From: Bdellovibrio sp. 28-41-41
GTDB taxonomy: Bacteria; Bdellovibrionota; Bdellovibrionia; Bdellovibrionales; Bdellovibrionaceae
Direction of reading: 5' to 3'
Assembly: GCA_002256935.1 (NCBI GenBank)
Contig: NCGL01000065.1
Coordinates: forward strand, 1-47,267
Length of the DNA: 47,267 bases
The notes beneath the pieces are model-generated. The model had not been told where the DNA came from. It saw only the letters and a list, made by a program, of their open reading frames with translations, and did not search any database. The first letter of the stretch is position 1, and each line of letters begins with the position of its first letter. A program made the position numbers and the translations under genes. Of this stretch, positions 34,447-43,468 are shown one piece after another.

Positions 34447-35853
34447 ATGTTTAAATATTTAGTTGGAGTTTGTTTTACCGCTTCGATTCTTTTGATGTCC
34501 TGCCAGACGGCAAAAAAGGACATACCTTCCGCCAATCCAACACCAGTTGCGATAGCAGCCAAACCTACAAGTTCAACCGCATTAAAATTAAAACCGACGA
34601 AGGAACTTGTCCTAGAGAACGGACTTAAAGTTTACCTCTTCAGAGATCTTTCACTTCCCCGATTCAGTATAAATTTATTAGTAAAAGTTGGGCAAAGAAA
34701 CGACACACTTGAAAAAGTGGGTGTTAACCATTTAACGGCTTCGTTACTTGAACAAGGATCCAATCAGTATTCGGCAACTCAAATCGCTGATAAAATTGCA
34801 TCGTTGGGTTCGGACTTATCCATTGCTCCTGGAGACGAGTATACGCTGGTGTCTATCGACGGTTTGTCGATGTCTGTAGACGCTATTGTGGATTTATTTA
34901 GTGAGCTTGTTTTTAAGCCGACGTTTCAAAATGAAGAAATCACAAAATTAAAAAAAGAATTTACGGCTCAGTTAAAAAAAGTGCAAGACGATGCGTCTCA
35001 AGTTGCTGATTTAGGTTTGAATGCGTTTCTACATAAAGGGACACCTCTGGCCTATCCTTCGATCGGCACGGAAGCTTCCCTTAAAAAAATTGGAAAGTCC
35101 GATATTATTAAAAATTATCTAACAAATTATCGTCCCAATAATTCGATTCTAAGTATAGTGGGAAATATTAGTGAGGATGTCGAAAAGAAAATTCTTGATC
35201 GATTTAAATCGTGGCCTGCACGTTCGCTGAAACCCGCTGTGGCAGCTATTAAGCCACCGGCTGATAATAAGAAAATGGAATCGCAATTTAAAAAAGATTT
35301 GGTTCAGTCAGAGATTCGTGTAGCGATGCCTATGATTCCACGAAAGCATCCTGATTACTTAAAGCTGCGTTTGATTAATGAGATCTTTGGTGGCGGATTT
35401 GTGTCTCGCCTGAATTCTAAAATACGAGATCAATTGGGATTAACCTATGGGATTAGTAGTTCATTGGATTTGGGTCTTGATCAAGGTTACATGTATGTTT
35501 CCACATTTACAAAAAATGAAACAACTCAGCAGGTGATAGAACAAATCAATGCGGAAGTAGCTAAATTGATCGATGAGGGTGTGACTGCGAAAGAGCTGTC
35601 TAGTGCCAAGAACATGGTTCTCGCACAGTTCCCTAGAGCATTAGAAACTGTAGATCGTGTTGCGTTTAATTTTATGTATTTAGATTTTTACGGTGTTGGT
35701 TCAAACTATTTATATGATTTCCAGCGTTCAGTAGATCGGTTGACTCTAGATGAAATCAATCTAGCTATTAAAACTCATTTTAGTTTAGATAAGATGAAAA
35801 TTTTTGTATTAGCCAACCCATCGGTTGAAAAAAGTCTAGCAGCGATTCGATAG
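34447..35853 (+). CDS. M16-family peptidase-like lipoprotein, non-catalytic subunit
   Basis: 468 residues. LLMSCQ is a lipobox, so the protein is a lipoprotein. The M16 fold is clear (VNHLTASLLEQGS, SEIRVAMPMIPRKHPDY, GGGFVSRLNSKIRDQLGLTY), but the zinc motif is changed to HLTASLLEQ and cannot work. The intact R-x-Y substrate-binding region fits the partner subunit of heterodimeric M16 peptidases. It is therefore expected to pair with the enzyme encoded upstream. A hairpin follows the stop. Confidence 0.9.
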   Translation: MFKYLVGVCFTASILLMSCQTAKKDIPSANPTPVAIAAKPTSSTALKLKPTKELVLENGLKVYLFRDLSLPRFSINLLVKVGQRNDTLEKVGVNHLTASLLEQGSNQYSATQIADKIASLGSDLSIAPGDEYTLVSIDGLSMSVDAIVDLFSELVFKPTFQNEEITKLKKEFTAQLKKVQDDASQVADLGLNAFLHKGTPLAYPSIGTEASLKKIGKSDIIKNYLTNYRPNNSILSIVGNISEDVEKKILDRFKSWPARSLKPAVAAIKPPADNKKMESQFKKDLVQSEIRVAMPMIPRKHPDYLKLRLINEIFGGGFVSRLNSKIRDQLGLTYGISSSLDLGLDQGYMYVSTFTKNETTQQVIEQINAEVAKLIDEGVTAKELSSAKNMVLAQFPRALETVDRVAFNFMYLDFYGVGSNYLYDFQRSVDRLTLDEINLAIKTHFSLDKMKIFVLANPSVEKSLAAIR

Positions 35854-35873
35854 TTTGGCCGGCGCAGGCCAAA
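35854..35873 (+). terminator. Hairpin after the M16 pair
   Basis: TTTGGCC and GGCCAAA form a 7-bp stem with a 6-base loop directly after the stop codon. Only TTAAGG follows, so termination would be weak. Confidence 0.45.
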
Positions 35874-35980
35874 TTAAGGTGAGCTGATCCTGAATCTATT
35901 CTTTAGCCTCGTCAATGCAGAGTCGTTTTGTGCCGACCCAATGGTTTGGAGAAGTATCTCAAAATGGCAAAGAGATTCGC

Positions 35981-37078
35981 ATGATTAAGACTAACCGAAA
36001 CGAAAAAATTCTAATTTTTTTTCTACTTTTTGGTATCATCGCCAGCGCTGGGTATTTCTTTTTCTCTAACTCTGACTTTAATAAGCCAGGCCTAACAACT
36101 CAGAATGGCCTAGTGGTTGTGCCTCCTCAACTAGCGACACGAGACGTCGCCGATGATGGCGCTGCCTCTGCCAATGTCCCAACTCTGCCTCCTTCGGCTG
36201 TTGTTGAAATCCAGAAGACGCTAGTCGAGCCCGAATTAAAAGTGCCAACTTCTGATAATCTAGAAAAAAAACAAAACGCCATAACCGAAAAAGCTGAAAT
36301 CCTTCAGGTCCCGGTCCTGAAATCTGCGATTGCACCGGTAAAAACAGTAGTTCCCGAACCCGCAATATCACCTGTTGTCTCCGGAAAAAAAACGAATCCA
36401 GAATTTTGGGTCTGGATTGGTGGCGGAATGAATTTTCAATATTATAAGCAAAGTGTTCCCAATATTAATGGCGAAGCAACGTTTCAAAACATTCAAGGTC
36501 CTACGGCACTCGTTAATGCCGGCACGCAGAGTGAGACTTGGGGTCTTGATCTATCCTACAAGCAAACCCCAGGAAAAATGTCTTCATCAAGCACAGTTAC
36601 TGTCACAAACGGCAACTACAACTGGCGCACATTATCAGCTGAAGGGCTTTACCGTAAAGATGATAACTGGAATTTTCGTCTGGGATTTCAGCATCACTTG
36701 ATGCCATTTATGGCGCTCGATGCAGCAAGCGCAGTCTTAGATGTGAAGAGTAATTCTTTAACAATGTTTACCGTTGGTTTTAATCGTAGCCACTTTCTGG
36801 TTTCAAATAAACTTCGCGGCGAGTGGCAAATGCGTTACCAGCATCCATTGTTATCTGGAAGTACGGACAGCACTTCATTTAGCGTGAAACCAAAGTTTGC
36901 TTTCGATGGTTCCGTTGGCAGTGTTTATTCACTGAGTGACACTTCAAGGATTGGACTTTTCTGGTATGGGCAGTGGCATCAGTACAGCTTTGATTATGGA
37001 AGCGGGGCGAATGCGTTTTCTGGCAATCAAACTCTTTTTTATTCTAATATTGAGATCAGACTTGGGTTTGAGTTTTAG
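35981..37078 (+). CDS. Predicted outer-membrane beta-barrel with N-terminal helix and Pro-rich linker
   Basis: 365 residues from the ATG at 35981 (weak AAGAGA site; an upstream ATG at 35915 has none). Layout: basic start and hydrophobic helix (about 9-29) without a clear cleavage site, a Pro/Val/Ala-rich linker (about 35-140), then a barrel-like domain (about 145-365) with alternating aromatic strands such as WVWIGGGMNFQYYK, SETWGLDLSYKQ, NWNFRLGFQHHL and a closing IEIRLGFEF ending in Phe. I do not recognise a family. First gene of a trio with the Ig-like lipoprotein and the S74 fibre. Confidence 0.6.
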   Translation: MIKTNRNEKILIFFLLFGIIASAGYFFFSNSDFNKPGLTTQNGLVVVPPQLATRDVADDGAASANVPTLPPSAVVEIQKTLVEPELKVPTSDNLEKKQNAITEKAEILQVPVLKSAIAPVKTVVPEPAISPVVSGKKTNPEFWVWIGGGMNFQYYKQSVPNINGEATFQNIQGPTALVNAGTQSETWGLDLSYKQTPGKMSSSSTVTVTNGNYNWRTLSAEGLYRKDDNWNFRLGFQHHLMPFMALDAASAVLDVKSNSLTMFTVGFNRSHFLVSNKLRGEWQMRYQHPLLSGSTDSTSFSVKPKFAFDGSVGSVYSLSDTSRIGLFWYGQWHQYSFDYGSGANAFSGNQTLFYSNIEIRLGFEF

Positions 37079-37178
37079 GTAGAGAGCGTTTTTCAAAATG
37101 AGGCAATCAGTGGATTTTGGAGAAACGTCTAGTTTTAAAACTTAAGTTATTTCTGAAAAATGCCGATTTAGTCCCTGA

Positions 37179-37775
37179 ATGAGTCAGTTAATAAAATTTT
37201 ACCTAAAAAAACTTACTTATATAAATTCTATTCTCTATTGTGCTCAATCACTCTGTGTAGCTCTTTTGACCAGTGGCTGTATGTTGAGCGATCAAGTTCA
37301 TGTTCAGTTTGACAGAGTTCAAGATTTTAAAAGATCAGAAATTATTTCAAATGGACCTGCTGTTGCCGATGGGCAATCAGAACTTTTAGTTGTTATTCAA
37401 CTTATGAATACAGATGGCTCATCAGTAAAGCTTTTTAAGCCGATCTATGAAGTGATCTCTGGCACTGGCGTTACCGCTCAGGCCTGCACTACCTCGAATG
37501 AGAATGGTGTTTCCACTTGTGTCTTAAAATCTAGTGAAGCCGGGACTAAAAGAATTTCTGTTACGAACATCAAAATAGATCTTCAGAGTGATGTTGTTTT
37601 TAGCGCTCCCGTACCAGGGAAAGCGATGTTTGGTTTAATTTCAGCTACTAAAAATCAAACTCAAGGGAATTTTCAACTTTCCGCATCGATTGGCAATCAA
37701 GAACCTGGAGTCGTTAAATCCAGTGGAGCTTTTAAAGTCTATGGCGGCGTTCAGGGAGAGGTGTTTTCAAGATGA
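37179..37775 (+). CDS. Lipoprotein with Big-1-like (invasin Ig) domain
   Basis: 198 residues. LLTSGCM gives a lipobox with Cys at about residue 34 after a long signal peptide. ADGQSELLVVIQLMNTDGS, then TTSNENGVSTCVLKSSEAGT and KRISVTNI follow the bacterial Ig-like group 1 pattern of invasins and intimins, with one domain. It overlaps the fibre gene by four bases (ATGA), so translation is coupled and the two proteins probably work together on the cell surface or in the periplasm. Confidence 0.68.
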   Translation: MSQLIKFYLKKLTYINSILYCAQSLCVALLTSGCMLSDQVHVQFDRVQDFKRSEIISNGPAVADGQSELLVVIQLMNTDGSSVKLFKPIYEVISGTGVTAQACTTSNENGVSTCVLKSSEAGTKRISVTNIKIDLQSDVVFSAPVPGKAMFGLISATKNQTQGNFQLSASIGNQEPGVVKSSGAFKVYGGVQGEVFSR

Positions 37776-40366
37776 ATACTCAATTTATTAAAACCCGAAA
37801 AATTTTAATTCCATTTTTAATCATGGGAATTTTCTTAAGCCCACTAGGTCATGCTGCCCCTGCTGGGCTTACCTATCAAGGACGCCTTGTTAAAGATAAT
37901 CTTCCAGTTGAAAGTGCTACTGTCACTCTAACCGTAAAGGTGACAAGCACTGGCGTTAATGAATGCGTTCTTTATGAAGAAACGCATTCTCTAAACATGG
38001 CAAGCTCTGATGGTATTTTTTCAGTTAAAATTGGCAGCGGGACAAGAACTGCAAATGATAAAGCGCTTAGCCTTGTGCAAGTTTTTAGTAATACCGGCAC
38101 AGCCATTGCTGGACTTGTCTGCGGCGGCGGAGCAACAAGCTACACCTCTGCATCGACTGATAGTCGTAATGTTTATGTGAGCTTTTATGACGGTGTCGAC
38201 ACAGTGGCTTTTAGTTCTCCTTACGTGATTCAATCTGTGCCTTATGCATTGGAAGCTGAACGCCTGGCTGGCAGAACTGCTTCTGAATATTTGCAGACAA
38301 CAGCTGATACGACGCAAAGTAAAGTGAACGCTGTCATGGCAACGACTCCTTACACAGAACTTCTTGCTCTTATCAATGGTACCTCTACCCAGTACATGAG
38401 TTCAGCAGGTGCCATTTCAACCAGCGGCAATATCACACAAAGCGGAGCTACTACGTTTTCCAGTGGTACGGGCGCAGTGTCGCTTAACGGCGCGACTACA
38501 ATTGCGGCTAATCAGAATTTTTCCATGGCTTCGGGAACTGGAACTTTTGCGCAAACATTTACCGGAACAGGTACGGCTCATTCACTGACAGCAAACTCTG
38601 TTACAAGTTCTTCTGCGCAAAGTATAACAGCCAATGGTTTATCCTCTGGAAATCTTTTATCACTAAGCTCAAGCTCAACTTCTGCTGCCAATGGAAACAA
38701 GGGGCTGGATATCGCTATATCTGGCGCCAATAGCACAGCTGGTGTTACAAGAACCGGGCTATCTTCTGCGGTGACTTCAACTGGCGCAACATCAACTAAT
38801 GTTGGCGGTTATTTTAGCGCTTCAGGGGCTACAAATAATTATGGGTTAATTGTCGGCAATGGTAACGTTGGTATAGGAACGACGGCGCCCAATGAGAAGT
38901 TCGAAATTTCTGGCCATGGTTTGTATTCCGCGACGGGAACGAGTTCCATCCCAGGCGGTTATCTTAGCTACAATTCCTATTCACAAAAATTCAGAGGTAA
39001 CTACTGGAATTCAGCCTTGGGTCCAACAAATGAAGATGCTGTTATTACGATGAAATACACAAATCAAAATACGACGAATCCACTCTACTATCTTAATTTT
39101 AGCGTAGGCAATGCAACTAACATCCTTAATATCAGAGACGACGGCAACGTAGGTATTGGCACTGCTAGCCCCAGTCAAAAACTTGAAGTGAGTGGTAATG
39201 TCGTTTCAACTCAGTATCGTCAAGCCGGAGGTTACAATAAGCTTGCACCTCAGTTTAGTGATTCGACGGGTGTTACAGGGATGTCTGTAAATTCGAACGG
39301 CGCTTATTTTTCTAATTCTAATAACTCTATTTTTTCATTTAATTCCGCAGGGCTAGTGCTTACAAATAATAAGCCTTTCGGATGGGCCCCCGCAGGCGCA
39401 GACCTTGCCAACCAGGATGCTGCGCTTTCTCGATTGGCAGTAAATAAAATTGCTATAGGAAACGGGTCAGCTGGAGACTATTCGGGAACTTTTATTGCTG
39501 GTAACATAGGTGTTGGAACAACGAATCTACTTGCAAAGTTTAATATTGCTGGAACTAATACTGCTGAAAAAATTTTCAGGATCGATATGCCAGCAGGGCA
39601 GAGTGCTCATGCAATGTTTTTAGCAGACTCTGCTGGAACTGAAAAATTTTCTATTTTAGCAAATGGAAGTGTTGTATCAATGTCTAATTTTATTGGCTAT
39701 GGTTTTATTGACCCAGTTACAAATCAGCAAGGTTGGATGGTCAACAACACTATTGCCAGTGTAAAAACAGCTAATCAAACGCGCATGACTATAACTAATG
39801 CAGGATATGTGGGTATTGGAACAACGGGGCCTTCGACAAAACTTCATGTGTTAGGTTCTTCGGGGGCCACAATCGCTACTTTTGCTGATGGTGGAGCAAC
39901 TACTTGTACCGTGACTCCCGCGTCCACCGGCTTTGCCTGTTCATCCGATGAAAGACTTAAGAAAAACATTGAATCGTTTTCAGATGAGAAATCTTTAGAA
40001 AATATATTGCAACTAAGAACGGTGACTTATAATTGGCGCAGTGTTGATAACGGCCGTCATACAGGGTACATCGCTCAAGAATTTGAAAAAGTGGCTCCAG
40101 AATTCGTTAGAACTGGCGAGGACGGTTTTAAACAAGTAAACTATACCGGTCTTGTGCCCTTGATTACTGGTGCTATAAAGGCATTTTATGCTGAGTTTGA
40201 AACTTCGATGGATGAAGTTAATTCAAGGACTGATTTACTTGAGTCTGAGAATGCGGCGCTTAAAGTTACAACCAGTAAGTTAGAATCTGATAATGCTAAG
40301 CTCAAAGATCGCATTGATCAGCAGGAACGGGAATTAGCTGCGATCAAAAACAAACTCGGACTATAA
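37772..40366 (+). CDS. Tail-fibre-like surface adhesin with C-terminal S74 intramolecular chaperone
   Basis: 864 residues. A signal peptide ends near GHAAP; an N-terminal domain opens with GLTYQGRLVKDNLPVE. A Ser/Thr/Gly-rich shaft follows with at least four VGIGTxxPxxKLxVxG-type repeats (about residues 367, 462, 583, 683). At residue 724 SSDERLKKNIESF begins a peptidase S74 domain, which folds trimeric fibres and cuts itself off before the Ser; IAQEFEKVAPEFV and QVNYTGLVPLITGAIK are its core, and a coiled coil (about 815-860) ends the protein. Same architecture as Bdellovibrio mosaic adhesive trimer proteins that recognise prey. Confidence 0.88.
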   Translation: MNTQFIKTRKILIPFLIMGIFLSPLGHAAPAGLTYQGRLVKDNLPVESATVTLTVKVTSTGVNECVLYEETHSLNMASSDGIFSVKIGSGTRTANDKALSLVQVFSNTGTAIAGLVCGGGATSYTSASTDSRNVYVSFYDGVDTVAFSSPYVIQSVPYALEAERLAGRTASEYLQTTADTTQSKVNAVMATTPYTELLALINGTSTQYMSSAGAISTSGNITQSGATTFSSGTGAVSLNGATTIAANQNFSMASGTGTFAQTFTGTGTAHSLTANSVTSSSAQSITANGLSSGNLLSLSSSSTSAANGNKGLDIAISGANSTAGVTRTGLSSAVTSTGATSTNVGGYFSASGATNNYGLIVGNGNVGIGTTAPNEKFEISGHGLYSATGTSSIPGGYLSYNSYSQKFRGNYWNSALGPTNEDAVITMKYTNQNTTNPLYYLNFSVGNATNILNIRDDGNVGIGTASPSQKLEVSGNVVSTQYRQAGGYNKLAPQFSDSTGVTGMSVNSNGAYFSNSNNSIFSFNSAGLVLTNNKPFGWAPAGADLANQDAALSRLAVNKIAIGNGSAGDYSGTFIAGNIGVGTTNLLAKFNIAGTNTAEKIFRIDMPAGQSAHAMFLADSAGTEKFSILANGSVVSMSNFIGYGFIDPVTNQQGWMVNNTIASVKTANQTRMTITNAGYVGIGTTGPSTKLHVLGSSGATIATFADGGATTCTVTPASTGFACSSDERLKKNIESFSDEKSLENILQLRTVTYNWRSVDNGRHTGYIAQEFEKVAPEFVRTGEDGFKQVNYTGLVPLITGAIKAFYAEFETSMDEVNSRTDLLESENAALKVTTSKLESDNAKLKDRIDQQERELAAIKNKLGL

Positions 40367-40375
40367 ATATTGTTA

Positions 40376-41104
40376 TTACTTCTTCTTCAGTCTCATTAGG
40401 ATAAGCAAACCGATAGCCGCAAAGACAATGGCGCCAACTACATAAAGAAATTTATTACTTTTCTTAGCGCCCTGTTGTGAGCCATCGGGTAGGCCGCCGA
40501 TATCAATACCAGTGCCGGCGCCTGTGCTGATCGGCCCTAGTGTGCCGCCAGCTCCTTGAATGCTTGGGTCCTGCAAAGAATTTTTTGTGGCGATGACATT
40601 CAGTGAGTTAACCGCGTTGAAAAAATCCTGCGCGTATTTGGTATAAAATTCTTTGTGTGCACTGAACGTCACAAGTACGGCAATTCTTTCTTTGATAGTG
40701 GCGATATACCGTGTGTAGTAGTTTTGAATTTCACTGCTGATATGGAAACCATCTACCCAAAGTAGATTGTTGATTTTTTTCTGAGTGGGCGGTGACATTA
40801 CCTGCGACATGACGGTCTCGCCCGTTTTAGTTGTTGTTTTGATTGGATTCTTCATGTGGCCTTCATAAATTTGAAGGCTGTCGCTGGGGCCGACTTCCTT
40901 GGCAGTTAAGACAATGATAGCTTCTTTTGACTCGTTTGTTTCTTGGCTGCGGCAAACCCACTCAGTCGCTTCTAGTACGCAATTCCAACGTTCCGGGATT
41001 TCAAATGAGATATAAGCATTCTTAAATTGCTTAGCTTGAGCCACATTCGACACGCCCGCGATTAGAACCGCGACGCCCAGGATTAAAAATGTATGGACTC
41101 TCAT
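40376..41104 (-). CDS. Exported protein with C-terminal membrane anchor, unknown function
   Basis: 242 residues: signal peptide (ending NVAQA), a domain of about 145 residues with KNAYISFEIPERWNCVLEAT split by two cysteines (C about 42 and 51), a Gly/Thr/Ser-rich linker (about 185-215), then a membrane helix and RLKKK. The FEIPERWN start recalls PsbP/DUF1795-like folds, but I am not sure. The tail layout resembles C-terminal sorting or anchoring signals. Convergent with the fibre gene, ten bases apart. Confidence 0.5.
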   Translation of the reverse strand: MRVHTFLILGVAVLIAGVSNVAQAKQFKNAYISFEIPERWNCVLEATEWVCRSQETNESKEAIIVLTAKEVGPSDSLQIYEGHMKNPIKTTTKTGETVMSQVMSPPTQKKINNLLWVDGFHISSEIQNYYTRYIATIKERIAVLVTFSAHKEFYTKYAQDFFNAVNSLNVIATKNSLQDPSIQGAGGTLGPISTGAGTGIDIGGLPDGSQQGAKKSNKFLYVVGAIVFAAIGLLILMRLKKK

Positions 41105-41194
41105 GAATTCCCCTTTATTTTATTGTTCATCGATCACAAGATATGTATTTATTATAATAAGTTTTTTTAAGGTATCTCAACAAGGATTTAGAAA

Positions 41195-42103
41195 ATGCTC
41201 AATTTATACCAACTGACCACTTTCGTAACAGTAATCAGTGAAGGGAGCATGACTGCAGCAGCAGACAAGCTTTTCCTTACTCAACCGGCCGTCAGTCAAC
41301 AAATTCGAAATCTTGAAGAAGAATTAGGAGTCGAGTTACTTGTGCGTGGCGTTAGGCAAATTAAGGCCACACCTCAAGGTGAAATCCTTTATGAACACTC
41401 AAGAAAAATCCTTCATCACGTTCAACAAGCAGAGATCGCCATCAAATCAATGGGTGCTGAATTAAAAGGTGATGTCTTCATGGGAACGCTCAACTCATTA
41501 GGTTTGCATTTAATGAGTCCAATCATCAGTCGACTTCTTCGGCACAACCCAGACCTAATGGTGAAAGTTGATTACCAAAAAGGTGAAGAGCTAATTCAGA
41601 ACTTTAAAGCGGGTAAAGTCGATGTTTTGATTTTGCCTGAAACGAATAAAGAATTTCATTTCGAAATGGACGAGACTATTGAATCCAAATTTCTTAACAA
41701 GGAAGAGATGTGGTTAGTTTGTTCTGGTAAAGACTCAAATGTTCCTCAACAGTTATCTGTTGAAGAATTAGCCGATCATTTAATCGTTCAGTTCACAGGC
41801 GAGTACCCTGAGTTTGATCGCAAGGTGAAAGAGAAAATGAAAGCCACAGGCAAGAAATTTAATGTGATTTTCGAATCATCAAACGTCGGTACACTAAAGC
41901 GTGTGATCGAAACGGGAATTGGCCTTGGTTTCTTGCCAGCACATGCGGTGAAAAAACAAGTTCGTTCAGGCCGTATGAATCGCATCCATGTTAAAGATTT
42001 ATCGTACGAGATGGATTTGGTTTATTACTACAAAAAGAATTCGGACAAAAAAGTTCTTATCGAAACATTCTATCAAGCGCTTTCTCAACAAGAGAAAGGT
42101 TAG
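41195..42103 (+). CDS. LysR-family transcriptional regulator
   Basis: 302 residues. N-terminal winged HTH: FVTVISEGSMTAAADKLFLT, QPAVSQQIRNLEEELGVELL; then a linker helix and a periplasmic-binding-like co-inducer domain (about 90-295) with GLGFLPAHAV near the end. Targets unknown; the next gene on the minus strand converges and the anchored-protein gene diverges from it, sharing a 90-base intergenic region that LysR proteins commonly control. Confidence 0.93.
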   Translation: MLNLYQLTTFVTVISEGSMTAAADKLFLTQPAVSQQIRNLEEELGVELLVRGVRQIKATPQGEILYEHSRKILHHVQQAEIAIKSMGAELKGDVFMGTLNSLGLHLMSPIISRLLRHNPDLMVKVDYQKGEELIQNFKAGKVDVLILPETNKEFHFEMDETIESKFLNKEEMWLVCSGKDSNVPQQLSVEELADHLIVQFTGEYPEFDRKVKEKMKATGKKFNVIFESSNVGTLKRVIETGIGLGFLPAHAVKKQVRSGRMNRIHVKDLSYEMDLVYYYKKNSDKKVLIETFYQALSQQEKG

Positions 42104-42121
42104 TCCACAGTAGGATTAATT

Positions 42122-43264
42122 TTAGCCAGCTTTTGCAGCCAATGGAGTTCCGCATTCAGAGCAGAACTTCATTTGGAGAGAAACGCCGGCACCACAGCTA
42201 GGGCATGCGTTTTCGTTCTTTTTGATTTTCTTTTCTTCTTTTTCATTAATGTCGACGAACCCTTTTTCATTCCACTTGTCGATTTCCTTTAAAACTCTCC
42301 ATGTAAAAATTAAGTTGGTTAATTCTTTCACTTCAAATTCTAATTTCACCTGATCTGAAATGCTTCGGCGTTTTGTAATGCAACCTTTTTGCTCGAGGCG
42401 AGTAAAATGATCGTTGTTTAATTGAATACCATGATCGACAGCTAGACGTTCCTTTGTTTTTAAAAAGTCTAGAGATACAACACCAAAACGATCGGGAACT
42501 TCACCAACAGCTTCTTTTAAAAATGTATCTACGACGTTGATGACAAAGTCGTCAGGTTTCAGAATTTCACTGCGACCTTGTTTGAAATAGTAGTACTGAT
42601 AAAATTCGAAAAAGGCTTCTAGAGGCGTTAACGACGGAGTAATGATTTTTTGAATTTCGTCCGGTCCATCTGGATTGTCTTCGGCTTTACCCATTTCATA
42701 AGAGACTAATTTTAATTTAACTAAGATGTTGCAGGCTTGTTCTAATTTTTTTGGCGACCCACCAAACACACGTTGTGCGTATTGCTTGAACATGTGCCAA
42801 GTCAATTCAATCGAACCGTCTTTTCGACGGGTTCCTTTGTGATTGATCGTGTGAAATAGAATGCCGAAAATAATTGAAGTTTGATCTTCTGGACATGGAG
42901 ACGCGTCTTTTTCTAAACGAATTGATTTCAGTTCGTTGAATGAGGATTTCAAGCGTTCAACAAGGCTCTTAATCACCATTTTGAAAAGTTGTGGACCAGC
43001 TTCATATTGAGGCTTAATGGCTTCTGTCGCCACCTCGAGTACCTTTGTTTCTGATGTACAAATGGCAGAGTACAGGTGAGTTGTTTGGCCATTGAAAAAA
43101 ATTTCACCAACGAAACCTTGAGTACCAAGTTGGTATAGATCCAATGTCTTTTTTCCTCGCACTAAGCAGACGTTTACGCCGCCCGATTGAATGAAATAAA
43201 GATTTGTGATCTTGTCATTTTCTTTGAAAAGATAGTCGCCTTTTTTAAATGTTTTTTGAATCAT
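42122..43264 (-). CDS. Cyclic-nucleotide-binding-domain protein with C-terminal zinc ribbon
   Basis: 380 residues. An N-terminal CNMP/Crp-like beta-barrel (about 1-115): FKKGDYLFKENDKITNLYFI, GTQGFVGEIFFNG as the phosphate-binding cassette, though the canonical RxA arginine is not seen. Next a helix (LVERLKSSFNELKSIRL) and a middle region with possible winged-helix character (HMFKQYAQRVFGGSPKKLEQ). The end carries CPSCGAGVSLQMKFCSECGT, a double CxxC zinc ribbon. A one-component regulator is likely; the ligand is unknown and may not be a cyclic nucleotide. Confidence 0.75.
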   Translation of the reverse strand: MIQKTFKKGDYLFKENDKITNLYFIQSGGVNVCLVRGKKTLDLYQLGTQGFVGEIFFNGQTTHLYSAICTSETKVLEVATEAIKPQYEAGPQLFKMVIKSLVERLKSSFNELKSIRLEKDASPCPEDQTSIIFGILFHTINHKGTRRKDGSIELTWHMFKQYAQRVFGGSPKKLEQACNILVKLKLVSYEMGKAEDNPDGPDEIQKIITPSLTPLEAFFEFYQYYYFKQGRSEILKPDDFVINVVDTFLKEAVGEVPDRFGVVSLDFLKTKERLAVDHGIQLNNDHFTRLEQKGCITKRRSISDQVKLEFEVKELTNLIFTWRVLKEIDKWNEKGFVDINEKEEKKIKKNENACPSCGAGVSLQMKFCSECGTPLAAKAG

Positions 43265-43468
43265 AAAGCCTCAGCCAATTTATCGGTGGCTCTATAAGGG
43301 ACATGAGTCGAGGAGGCGACTTCTGGACAAGGGTCTTAGGCCAACTAGTCGAGTTTAACGCCTTGGCAGGTTTTGTTTCGAAAAAAGACTCAAGAAATAC
43401 TCAAGTTATAAAAACCTAAGTGTTGAAAAGAATAGACCTAAAGTAAGACACTGGATAATAATTTACTT

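Noticed and set aside
36078..36371. 97-residue open frame opposite the barrel gene
   Set aside because: Lies opposite the Pro/Ala-rich linker; low-complexity complement.
38400..38860. Repeated Ser/Thr/Gly/Ala codons in the fibre gene as a possible DNA repeat array
   Set aside because: The repeats are at the protein level with variable codons; no constant unit or spacer as in CRISPR or satellite DNA.
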